Origin: Parelaphostrongylus tenuis
Lineage: Eukaryota; Nematoda; Chromadorea; Rhabditida; Metastrongylidae
Length of the DNA: 64,000 bases
Direction of reading: 5' to 3'
NCBI GenBank assembly: GCA_019055375.1
Contig: JAHQIW010007363.1
Location: forward strand, 62,001-126,000
This document shows, one piece after another, positions 1 through 9,498 of the stretch. The notes under the pieces were generated by a model. The model did no database searches. It saw only the letters and a program-made list of their open reading frames with translations, and was not told the origin of the DNA. The translations under genes were made by a program, and so were the position numbers. Positions within the stretch are counted from its first letter, which is position 1. Each line of letters opens with the position of its first letter.

Positions 1-210
1 ACTGTAATGGCGGCGTCGCGTGTCGTGGAAAGGCAGGCAGACAGCCAAACATGCATGCACAGACGTGCTGATGCCGCCTGCCTTCAACTGCCGCGCAAGC
101 GACGGCGCGACGCCGCCTGCCTATCAGCGGTGGTCTTCGAAGGGTTAAAGGGTTTTCACTACTTCCTCCATCATATGGTGTTTTTAGATGAGGTTATAAA
201 CGCTAAGAGA
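1..210 (+). promoter_or_regulatory. 5' flank of the ESCO-like gene
   Basis: This is the sequence upstream of the first recognisable exon of the cohesin acetyltransferase. It is more GC-rich than its surroundings and contains two near-identical copies of a GCCGCCTGCCT-type word, about 40 bases apart (near 72-83 and 111-122). The reading frame stays open here back to position 7, but that protein has no recognisable content. No TATA box or other core promoter element can be named with confidence. Confidence 0.3.
178..199 (+). promoter_or_regulatory. Possible SL trans-splice acceptor and 4-codon uORF
   Basis: A pyrimidine-rich GTGTTTTTAG lies at 178-187, directly followed by ATG AGG TTA TAA (188-199). 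It resembles a 3' splice site. Nematode pre-mRNAs often receive a spliced leader at such a site close to the start codon. If used, the leader mRNA would start with a minimal upstream ORF that ends 11 bases before the PIP-box ATG at 211. The acceptor shape is seen; its use for trans-splicing is inferred. Confidence 0.35.
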
Positions 211-3200
211 ATGCAAGGGCAAAGACGAGTCACCGATTTCTTTGCTTCATCGTCTTCACAGAAAACACCTCCTCTGAACTGCAGGAGACCCATCTTTGAA
301 CTTGCTGGAAGTAAGCCGACTGTTAAGAAAAAGCGAATGAGGCTTTCTGTAGACGAACGTGATTCGAAACAAACCATCCTCGATGTTGGCCAGAAGTGTG
401 GAGGGCAGTACTGTAAGCAGGTACGATTTAGATTTGTTATAGTGAACATTATTATTCACTGAAAGAGTGATAGCAAAACAGGAGCCGCGGTGGTGCAGTG
501 GTTAGCACGCTCCTCTTGATAAGCGTTAGACGCGGGTTCAGATCCCTCCGAGGTGCAGCGTCACCCACATTCTTGGATAATCTATATAATCATTACTGTC
601 GCAATTTGATAAAGATAAATCGGTCAGCGGATCTTTCTTTACGCTAATAGCTTCAACGGGAAATGTAAGAATTACCTCACAAACTGCCTTTTTATTTAGC
701 ATTTCTCCTTTATTTAGTATCTGTCTACCTATTCAATCCGTCTCATCGACGGTTTTTTAAACGTCGCTTTAAGCATTCAATATAGTCTGTGAGAATATCG
801 AGAGCCTTTCGAAGTCAGTACGTTAGAGCCATACGTACGTTTTGGAGGTGTCGCCCGCCTCATGAGAGTGACCCACGCCCCACACGGAGCTCTACTTTAT
901 AGCAAGGGTATGGAGAAACGTTACCCCTGGTGATAGCACATGGTATTGTGTTATCGCCATTTTTCCAGTCGATGGTTTACGACTGGTAGAGAAAATGTAG
1001 AAATCCATCTCATCGCCTGTTCAAGGTGATATGATTGATGAAATGGGTTCTTGCATATTCACTACGAGCCGTAATCCTTCGACTGGAAAAAAGTGGTGAT
1101 AACACAATATCATATGCTATCACCACAAATAACGTCTCTCCATCACAGCTATAAAGTAGGGTTCAGTATGGGGCGTGAGCCACCGATGAAGCGGGCAAGA
1201 CGCCGAAACGTACGTATGACTCTGTCGTACGGACCCCCGAAAGGCTCTAAAGGTTCTCTTAGAATATATCTATTTAATGTTATCATTGGATTATTTAATT
1301 GAAAAAACGGTACTTTTCCGTTATTCGTGCCCATTTTGAGCCCCTTAGGAAGAAGGGTTCTTGGCATTTTTTAGTGTTTTAGTAGTTATTGAATAGTCAA
1401 ATCTCGAGGACTGAATGGTGTGCTTTATTTTCAAAACGGCCCTCACTGCGCTGTTACATTGAAAGTGAAATCCTGCATTCGAGCATATTTTGCTGGCAAG
1501 ACTCTTCTCCTAAACTTCTAATAGTGATTGGATAATTTGAATCTCAGCAATTCTAATGGTATATTTGGATTGTCAGAAAGACTTTATTGTGCTGTGGCAG
1601 CCAAAAGAAGGTTGGGTTTTGCACTTTGCGCGCATTTTTTGCACCGGTATGACTGATATGTCGATCGCGCGGCTGATTCATCGCATAGTAAAGGTGCCAA
1701 TGTTGCGAAATCTCATCCGTATGCCAGAGCGAAGAATGCACGTCAAGTGCAAAATGTAATTCTAGTTTGGTTGCTACAACGCGTACGAAGGTCCAAGATC
1801 CAAGCACACCATTGAAATTTCCGAGATTTAAGCTACCGAAGATGAATAAAACCTTTGAAAAGACCAAAATACGCGTTTTTGCCAAGGACTGGAATGAATA
1901 CGGACGATGGAAAATTACCAAGAAAAAAACTTTAGTGCGATATGATGTATTCGATAGAAAATGTGAGGGATGTGAGGATGCACGAGGAGCATCACAACCG
2001 ACAAGTCGGTATCAAACGGGTCCAAATATCGTCGTCCCGTCTCAAGCTCTGGTTGAGGTGAATTTCATTGCTTGAAAAGCTTTATATCTTTTTCCTCCAA
2101 TCATACTGTTATTTTTATAGAAAGGGATGTAAGTACTTGTCTAAACAGGGTTATGTATTCCGCATTCGACCCGATTCGCAATCTTCTTTGAAGGGGAAAT
2201 TGGAGGAAGTGATCAAGGTTGTTTTTGAATCAATGACTCCTCATACTGTAAATTTCCTTTCTTGTAGGTGAACACTCTTATTTCACACTTTAGGATTTTG
2301 TGAATACCAGCGTCGGTTTCTGCGCCGATCTGTCAATCTGGGGATGGGACAAGAGGAGAACTGTATGGGCGTCTATTATTAATGAGGTTTTGATAAATTC
2401 CTACTACATTCGTACATATGATCTGTTAATATATTTTGAGCCCCTCATAAGGTCTGTTATATCACTTAGAAAGTGAGAGACACATGTTTCAGCAGCCTTA
2501 TTAGTAGAGAAGTGCCTTTCGTTCGAGCCAATCCTTGTAAGGGGATATATTCCCTAGATACAACGGATTCGACGACAAAGATGTTATAATGAACGTGTGT
2601 TAAGTGAACAAAATCACTTGACACTGCAATGATTATCAGTCGATTGCTCATAGCTGGTAAATTTGATAATACCTCTATGAAGATTGTTGAATATGAGGGT
2701 ATTATCAAGTTTACGGACTATGAGCAATCGACTGTTAATCATTACAATGTCGAGTGATCTTGTCCACTTGACACAGGTGCAGTGTAATGTCATTGTCGAC
2801 GAATCCTTTGTATGTAGGGCGTATATCCCCTTACAAGGAACTGGCTCAACGAAAGTCACTTTGCCACTGATGAGACTGAAAGGCCGAAATACGTGCCTCG
2901 CACTTTATAAGCGCCAGAACACACCTCATGAAAGGCTCAAAATCTTATCGGATTGTAGTTTTTTGAGCAAGGTCTTAGAAAAACAGTCGAATACATAGAT
3001 ACATTTGTTTAATTGTGAATTTTGCGAGAGTAAAGTAATTTTCTATGGTAGACCCTATGTGGTTGGTATCGATATAGTATCATAGTTATCAACATACTCA
3101 TATGGCTTGAAAATGACACAGAAAGCAATTTTTCGCTTTCGAATGCCACTGGACCTCGGCGTGAATGGTCAGTATCCTGCTTTTATTGATGAGGTATAAC

Positions 3201-4975
3201 GAGTTTTCTATAAATGTCCATGGTTATGGTTAGGGCGGGGTGTAGCATAATGGCAAGAGATGCCCTGTGATGAGCATATGGTGATGGTTCGACTCCTGTA
3301 CCAAGCTCACTAAGCTCTTCCATCTTTCCAAAGCTGCCGAATTGGTACAAGATTGGTCTGAGGCAATATCAGCACTGGCTTGTTACATCGTTAGGCTACG
3401 CCGAATCATTGTTAAGGCCAGATATACATTCATTCACTTCAAATGATGTTAGATAGAGTCACATGTATCGGATGTATGGCACCAGCGGTTTCATTTCCAT
3501 CAGAGCCAAAATGGTCTAAGTTGAATGTCTACTGCGCTTGTCTTTCTTGCGATGTTGGCTTCGGTGGCGTCGCATCAAGACGAATGCAGTAGACGAATAC
3601 ACTGGGGTGGGTCACCGCATAACCTAGGAAGCGTCGGTTCTTTTCCGTTAGATGGGGACAAGTGTAGAAACGATCCCCATCGCTGGACACGTACTTTTCA
3701 CGAGAGTGTTATTAATCATCCGAAAGCTAATGTTTTACACCAGCTGCGCGTTTTTGCTGTTGCTTCGCGAGAAGCACGAAAAGCATATATACTTGTAGAG
3801 GAAATCTCGTAGTATCAAAATCATACGTTTTATGTGGAGTCTCTTTCAAAGCACAGAAAGAGTTCCAAATTAAATAATAAAAATTGCAGTCCCCATGTGA
3901 GTCGCGTCAACGTGGTCGAGCAATCGCCGTATAGAGTTCAAAGTTACCACCTCATGCCTATGCCCAGCATTCAAACTACGACAAACAAATGCCACTGCAT
4001 GTGTAAATTAATCTTATTTTCCCAACTACACTGTAGTGAAACGGTCTTTCTAGATAAGCCCAGCGTTAAAGTCACCGAAACGTAAGCTATCGGAAGGTCA
4101 CTTATAAGTTGAGGAAAGAGCTTAGTTTTGCGAGAAATGTGCGCATGTGTAACACACATGTTCTCTTTCTGCTACAGCGTTATAAAAGGCCTCTTCAAAA
4201 AGCGACTACGTAGCGCAGTAGCTAGCGGTTCAAGCTTTCGAATGATAACCAAAAGTGCAATGGAAAGTGTTTGTCCAGCGAATGGGATTGTTTCTTCGTT
4301 TTTCGCCGTCTAACAGAAAAGAACCGCGGCATCAATATTTCTTAGAATGGTCTAGTCATTCTAACTATAGAGTACTTCAATTCACTATTTCATTTATGCT
4401 ACCTTCCTTATTTCTTTGGTATCTCACCACAGACCAGTGACGTTTGATCAGGGTTCGACTTCTTACATTGCTGGTATTGCAATTACTGAGCCGCTAATTT
4501 CTGCACAATGTTCATCTACAGGAGAGGTAAAAGTTATACAATTTTCTTTCGTCCTATCATACTTCTTTCGTTTTGTCGAAATGTTGGAATATGTGTACAT
4601 AACAACAATTCTCAGTTAAAGTGACCTTTTTTGAAGGTTATTTATAGCATATCTCTGATGGCGATCCGATCATCGGTGTGAATCGACTGTGGACTCATCC
4701 AACAGCTAGACGGATGGGGATCGCTCAGGAAATTCTTGACATAGCGAGAAAATGGTGTTTTACTGGCGTATTGGTGCCAAGACATAGGTAGTTGTCAATC
4801 GACCACTTTCATAGACTGGTCTCTTATGATGTGTGTATTCAGAGTTGCGTTTAGCGATCCATCAGATGATGGCAGACGATTCGCGGAGGAATACACGAAG
4901 TATGTCACACATTGTTTTGTAGTTGTTCATATAGATCAGTTATCTCCGACAAATTTGCGAAAAAATGATTTTTGA
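211..4975 (+). CDS. Cohesin N-acetyltransferase, ESCO/Eco1 family (six exons)
   Basis: Exons are 211-420, 1936-2057, 2121-2267, 4433-4526, 4648-4787 and 4843-4975. All five junctions are GT-AG and phase-compatible, giving 281 residues. Residues 4-11 (QRRVTDFF) form a perfect PCNA-interacting PIP box. C68, C71, H86 and H90 form the family's C2H2 finger; exon 1 ends at C68-K-Q and exon 2 opens with C71. Exon 3 (GYVFRIRP) and exon 4 (IAGIAITEPL) give the early acetyltransferase strands. Exon 5 holds NRLWTHPTARRMGIAQEIL, with R-x-x-G-x-A as the acetyl-CoA loop near residues 212-217. Exon 6 has AFSDPSDDGRRFAEEY, the signature catalytic tail. Known role of the family: acetylating Smc3 during S phase to establish sister-chromatid cohesion. 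The start at 211 is chosen because the PIP box is N-terminal in this family. The long N-terminal extension of vertebrate ESCO1/2 is absent. An AATAAA lies at 5261. No damage seen. Confidence 0.92.
478..562 (+). repeat. tRNA-like sequence in ESCO intron 1
   Basis: A tRNA-like head lies just after exon 1. It has an A-box-like GGTGCAGTGGTTAGCA and a B-box-like GGTTCAGATCC about 35 bases later. The 7-bp acceptor stem is imperfect. The segment is probably a decayed tRNA-derived SINE head, not a functional tRNA. Confidence 0.45.
835..1225. repeat. Foldback (MITE-like) element in ESCO intron 1
   Basis: The left arm (about 835-985) and right arm (about 1081-1225) are inverted copies. Both carry a GTGACCCACGCC/GGCGTGAGCC-type segment, a TATAAAGTAG/CTACTTTATA segment and a GGTGATA...GTGTTATC segment. 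The arms are separated by about 95 bases. Related half-copies occur at 58690-58825 and, more distantly, 13803-14120. There is no coding capacity, so it is probably a non-autonomous DNA transposon. Confidence 0.65.
2461..2920. repeat. Foldback element in ESCO intron 3
   Basis: There are two inverted arms of about 200 bases (2461-2665 and 2712-2920). The left arm contains CCTTGTAAGGGGATATATTC and the right arm its partner ATATCCCCTTACAAGG. The centre pairs CAGTCGATTGCTCATAG with CTATGAGCAATCGACTG. The outer right end carries GCCGAAATACGTGCCTCGCA, the hallmark of a family also seen near 39.2, 39.8, 51.7-52.4 and 63.1 kb. Confidence 0.7.
3235..3445 (+). repeat. tRNA-derived SINE, diverged copy
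   Basis: An A-box-like GTGTAGCATAATGG and a B-box-like GGTTCGACTCC form the tRNA head. They are followed by the family's body: a 'gaattggtacaagattggtc' stretch, then 'cagcactg', then 'taaggccaga' and 'cattcactt'. The same order of blocks occurs in the copies at 7819-8125 (-), 22545-22750 (+) and 23860-24165 (+). It lies inside an intron of the ESCO gene. Confidence 0.6.
3700..4330 (+). repeat. Dispersed repeat family D, ESCO intron copy
   Basis: Blocks of this segment recur elsewhere in the window. 'gaagcacgaaaagcatat' is shared with about 45178-45196. The stretch from 'cagcgttataaaaggcc' through 'aagctttcgaatgat' to 'ttgtttcttcgttttt' is shared in the same order with 31400-31560 and loosely with 45530-45800. 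The frames inside (for example 3525-3812) match no family I recognise. It is an old interspersed repeat of unknown class. Confidence 0.5.
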
Positions 4976-5260
4976 AGAGATGAGAAGCTGGGGAACCATG
5001 CCAATGTTGCTGGGATTCTCTTAACCCTTCCGGTACGACGCTGATTTTTCCCCTGGCACGTGGCGCTGTTCGCCTGCTGGTGGAGCCCGTTATCATGATA
5101 ATGTTTTGGCTTCGTAATGAAATCTAGATTTTTATCGCCACTGTAGTGGTTCTGAGATGAAGGGAAGAGTTTTTTCTGAAGAATTTTCAACAAGGCTATT
5201 TCTGGTACGAATAGCACCAATGCTCCCTAATGAACAATGGAGCAGTGGATTATTTGTTTG

Positions 5261-5266
5261 AATAAA
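5261..5266 (+). terminator. Candidate poly(A) signal of the ESCO gene
   Basis: A canonical AATAAA lies 286 bases after the ESCO stop codon. It is the first canonical AATAAA I find downstream on the + strand. Cleavage-site use cannot be judged from sequence alone. Confidence 0.45.
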
Positions 5267-5439
5267 ATTCATTTTTGGCGTTGCTACCGATCTTTGCATA
5301 TCACTTTTTCGCAGATTTTGCATGTATTGTGAATCTTTCTAAATGGTATGCTGGTATCAAATATCAATTCTTTGCGTAATACTCGAGAATTCTAGTGTCT
5401 TTACTGCTTTTTATCGCAGTGTTATGATATTTCTTAGAT

Positions 5440-5735
5440 ACCTAAGGGAATGGAGTGGTGAGTAAAAACACGACCTCAGACGGGAGTCGAACCCGCATTT
5501 CATTCATACCGGAAGCATACTGCATTTCATCCATACCGGTACGCATGCTGCCACTAAACCACCGAAGCATATTTGTACCACCACTCATAGCTACCATAGA
5601 GACATTGAAGAATAGCTGTTAGCGCAAATGTGCCTCGGCAATGTAGTGGTAGAACGCGTCACCGGTATGGATGAAACGCAGATGCGACTACCGTCTGAGG
5701 TCGTATTTTTGCGGACCTCTCAATTCTCTTTGTAT
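5440..5735. repeat. Degenerate copy of the tRNA-palindrome element
   Basis: The left arm (about 5450-5600) carries an inverted tRNA-like segment (CCTCAGACGGGAGTCGAACCC) with an internal duplication of a 'catttcat.cataccgg' block. The right arm (5630-5710) carries GCCTCGGCAATGTAGTGGTAGAACGCGTC and CGTCTGAGG in the forward sense. The flank 'gagtggtgagtaaaaacacgacc' matches the 46.7-kb element ('gagtggtgaacaaaaacacggcc'), as does 'cgcagtgttat' further left. It lies just downstream of the ESCO gene. Confidence 0.6.
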
Positions 5736-7723
5736 TATTGTAAAGCTGCTGATCGTAGGCGTTGTAGGAATAATCAGGTGAGTAAAATTAAAGAAAGAAT
5801 TGCGTAGTAAGTTCATTGGAGCGCCGTGGCTGAGTGGTTGTGATGCTTGTCGCGGCGCGTGTGAGACCGAGCCGCACCCCCCAACACGCTTCGACAGTCA
5901 ACAGCGAAGGCCTTGCGAAACGCCACAGCCAGGCTATCCTCCAGGTTGCGAGGAGACGCGCTCAACCAGTATTATACGGCGTTTGAGAAGACGAAGCAAA
6001 AAAAAAGAATGCTAGAAGTACTGTGATACGCGTAGTGGAAACATTACATGTGAAGAAGGTAATGAAGTGCCGGGAAATAAGCTCATAAATTAAGAACCAC
6101 ATATGTGGCGAAGCTCACGCTCATTACGACAGGTTCTAGTGAGTGGAGGCGCGGCGCGGCGATTGATGTGTCATACTAGACATACGTCGTACCGAAAGAG
6201 TCAAAAATATTGCTACACAAGAATGCATTAAACGAATTACCTTTTGATTTATGTCTTTCAAGATAATTCTATTTCTGCTCAACAAATTCGATTGGAGCCG
6301 CTCCAGAGAGGCGTGAAATTCTTTCAAAATTTTGCTTATTTTGGAATCTTTTCGCCCTGCTAGGTCTTTTTCCCTTAATCTGAATGCCTATGTGTTCTTG
6401 GGAAAAAACTGTCGTTGATTGCTTTTATATTGAAAGAAGCCTATCACATGTGCACATATTTTTCTGCTTTTGTTGATTCCGAAAACATGAATGTGTGATA
6501 GCAGAGCGGTGATCTAAATGGTTTAGTGGTAACTTGCGCCCGCACTATGGCTATAGCATAAGTTCAACTCCTGTGTAAGGTTCCAAGCATGCATGTCATT
6601 CAGCATTTTGGATTCATGTAATCATGACATAACGCCACTATGAGAAGGAGAGGGAGGCGTGTGAAAATGAAAACTTTTGTAAATTGTGGATGTTTCAGAC
6701 CATTGTTGATAACATATTACTAAGCTTTTCTTTACGTTTCTCAATGTGTTTTTCGCTTTTAGAAGCTCCGGTGATTCTACAAAACATGTTCTGATATATG
6801 CTGTTACGAAGTAACGTTGTCTTATGGTGATGGAAACATGCAACCTTCCAATTCAAGCCGTACTAAACTGAGCTTTTAGCAGATTTGCCAATCTTCATCT
6901 TTCATCATTTCATCAGTATTTTGGGATATTGTTAGACTTCAGCAGTTATTTTGTGAATAAACATGATTGAAGAGATGTTTATATTCTTGGATGATCACAC
7001 GTGATTGACTTGTCTACTACACCTTGAAATCGTTGAATTGGAGTAGTTTGTGACTTGTGTGGCTTACTGTGGCTCTAGCCTGAAGAGCAAGGACGATCAT
7101 AGAAAATGCACGAGTAATAACATTCGTCCGTATAGAAAGAACATTTCGTCATTGAATTTGAGATGCTCTTCGACTTCATATATAACGAGGTGATGGGCGT
7201 CAGCACTACTATAATGGACGGCGATAGTTCAGACAAAAATGCCCCAAAAATGAAACGTAGTTTTCCCCTGGCTGCTATGACGCGTTAGGAAGGCTTTTTG
7301 AGAAACCACGCTTAGTATCGAGACAGCTGTCTCTTAAGCCATCGAATCACTACTAAAACTTTCTTGGGAAAGCTCTGTCCAGTGAAAAGGTCTCTAAGGT
7401 GATCGAACGAAAAAGGCCAATGCCGTAAATGAGTTGAAATGATTTTCGTGTACAGTTAATGCAATGCATTTCACCAGTATTCCTTATAGGTGGAGATCAT
7501 CTGTTCACTTAACAGAGCTCTCCTTCGGCTAAGAATTGTTTGGTGATTGTTCATTTATGCGAGTTTGCATTTCTTACTTTGTCTGTTTAGTAGTAAAATG
7601 GCATATTACTTTTCTATTCAGAGCATATGCATGTAGACACATATAAAAGTAAACACTTGTGTATTACATTATTTCATATTACATACATGCATGTGCATAT
7701 ACGCATACATGTAGGTATGTACA

Positions 7724-7740
7724 CTATATATATATATATA

Positions 7741-7818
<78 letters not shown>
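7724..7818. repeat. (AT)n microsatellite
   Basis: An almost uninterrupted TA dinucleotide run of about 95 bases, broken once by 'tttaa' near 7741. It abuts the 3' tail of a minus-strand SINE that begins at about 7819, so it may have expanded from the SINE tail. Confidence 0.95.
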
Positions 7819-7821
<3 letters not shown>

Positions 7822-8125
7822 GGATAAAAGGATAAAGCTCTCGGCGTTGATCAATCCCTGAGGGATCGCCATGCATTCGACTTCAATTTTTAACTTCGTT
7901 TGAGGTGATTGAATGCACATCTGGCCTTTACAATGACTCGCGGTGGCCTCCCGCTGAACCGAGTCAGTGCTGCTTATCCTCCCAGACAAGTCTGAGACCT
8001 GTCTGCTACCAATTTACCGACCCCGGAGGGATGGATGGCTTGGTGAGCCATGAGCGCGAGATCGAACCAGTGACCTCGTGTACGACGCAGTGCACCTCTA
8101 ACCACTGCGCCACATGCGCTCTCTC
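7819..8125 (-). repeat. tRNA-derived SINE, best full-length copy
   Basis: Read on the minus strand, it starts at about 8125 with GTGGCGCAGTGGTTAGAGG (A box) and GGTTCGATCTCGCGC (B box). The body has CCCTCCGGGGTCGGTAAATT, CAGACTTGTCTGGGA, CAGCACTGACTCGGTT and GTAAAGGCCAG. The tail 'gggattgatcaacgccgaga' and 'gctttatccttttatcctta' ends at an AT microsatellite. Length is about 300 bases. The same 3' block is found at 24130-24165 (+) and 39362-39420 (-), which defines the family's 3' end. Confidence 0.85.
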
Positions 8126-8144
8126 TCTCTCTCTATATAATATA

Positions 8145-8221
<77 letters not shown>

Positions 8222-8291
8222 GCGTATACATGTGTATACGTGTATGTAGCTAGATATGTACAAGTGTGTATTTTTATATACATATGTGTAC

Positions 8292-8329
<38 letters not shown>

Positions 8330-8335
8330 TAACAC
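8126..8335. repeat. (CT)n and (AT)n microsatellite cluster
   Basis: A short CT run at the SINE head is followed by long TA tracts interrupted by 'cgcgtatacatgtgtatacg' and similar words. Frames reported through it are artefacts of the repeat. Confidence 0.95.
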
Positions 8336-8617
8336 ATATATACACGCATGTATGAAATATCGCCATTTTTGTGTAAAATCGACTACGAATGATCTTCTGG
8401 CAGTAAAGTGACTTGTTCGGAGGCCACTAAGTGGAGGGAAGCACAATGAGTACACGATCGCTACCTAATAGTACAAGCAAACCAACCTTATTATCTGAAA
8501 TTTTTCTGTGAGCTACGAAACATCGATGTCGTTTCGTCGTAAAATCTTGTACTCGTTGTAAATTTTCTTCGTAGCGAAATGAGTAGTGTTGCTTTACAAA
8601 TTTCTTCAAATAAGATC

Positions 8618-8623
8618 TTTATT
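8618..8623 (-). terminator. Candidate poly(A) signal of the ankyrin gene
   Basis: TTTATT on the + strand reads AATAAA on the minus strand, about 450 bases past the ankyrin-gene stop. It is the nearest canonical hexamer I can find; nearer variant signals are possible. Confidence 0.3.
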
Positions 8624-9071
8624 TAGCACGTGCTCTCCACAAGAATTTTCTAATCCGGTGCACATATGGGTATAAGTTTGTCATTTGCTTAACATCTCAT
8701 GTTTGAGAACAAATTGTCATTCTATCTAGTAATAAAATTCATGGAACAAATCAGTTTTAATTAAATATGATCACGCAAGACCATTTGTATTTGAGTGTGG
8801 TCACGTAACATCTAAAGAGACTTTATGTAGAAACGTAATGGGATGAAACGTCCTCATCGAAGCCGGAGAATCCACTAATTTGTAAACTCGATCTATCGGG
8901 GAAAAATATCTGAGAGAAGTAAAAATCTGAAAAATGACGTTCTATATGAGATCTTCTAAAGAGATAACAAGTATTTTACGCAGCACAAGTATTAACGCAG
9001 AGTGTTTTTTAAGAGAAATTGATCGCCTATGTCCTGTTTTAACTGATAATGTGAATCGTCGTCTACCATCG

Positions 9072-9498
9072 CTACGTATCTTCATGATTTAATTTTAATT
9101 TTCCACTAGAACGAGGAAGAGGCTGGCCGTGATATTTTTGCAAATAATCCGATATGAAACCAATAGGATCCGCCGGACGACGCAATAGTACCTGAATGAA
9201 TACGGATCGATTTGTGGATGGATAATTGTAATGGGGAAAAGAGAGGTTATGAATTTCATGAAGTGCTGGACACATGACCTTCCGGAGTTTCTAATTTGTT
9301 CCAAACCCTAGCAAACTCACGAACCTCAGCCAGCGCTTTTGTAAGTATTGGAGCGACAGTTCGAGCAAGATAAATGCCATTCTCGGACGTTGGCAAATCG
9401 GTTCGGCCATGGACCATGTGTTCGAATCGACGACGATCTATGTCGTCCTCATCTTCATTCGCACGTGCCGAATCAACAGTGGAACTGAACATGTCGTG
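9072..9498 (-). other. Dpy-30 C-terminal exons of the ankyrin gene
   Basis: Exon 9498-9325 encodes an acidic linker ([12 protein letters not shown]) and then [18 protein letters not shown]. It ends at a GAG|GTTCGT donor. Exon 9191-9072 continues [20 protein letters not shown] and stops at TAG (9074-9072). The joined segment aligns without gaps to the Dpy-30 consensus (Y-L-x-x-T-V-x-P-x-L-x(13)-R-P-x-x-P-x-x-F-x-x-x-Y-L). Reading through the intron instead would destroy the motif, so the splice is well supported. Confidence 0.85.

Larger units (their letters stand above)
4976..9071. other. Convergent intergenic region
   Basis: This is the space between the ends of the ESCO gene (+) and the ankyrin gene (-). 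It holds the degenerate tRNA-palindrome element (5440-5735), tRNA-like GC-rich sequence at about 5818-5990, a tRNA-like trace at about 6505-6585, AT microsatellites and a SINE (7724-8335). Nothing between about 6600 and 7600 looks coding. Confidence 0.6.

Noticed and set aside
3525..3812. 95-codon + frame with a signal-peptide-like start (LVFLAMLASVASH)
   Set aside because: It lies in an ESCO intron and runs into dispersed repeat family D; no conserved domain is visible.
7627..8455. Tyr-Ile repeat proteins on both strands
   Set aside because: They are translations of TA microsatellites flanking a SINE.
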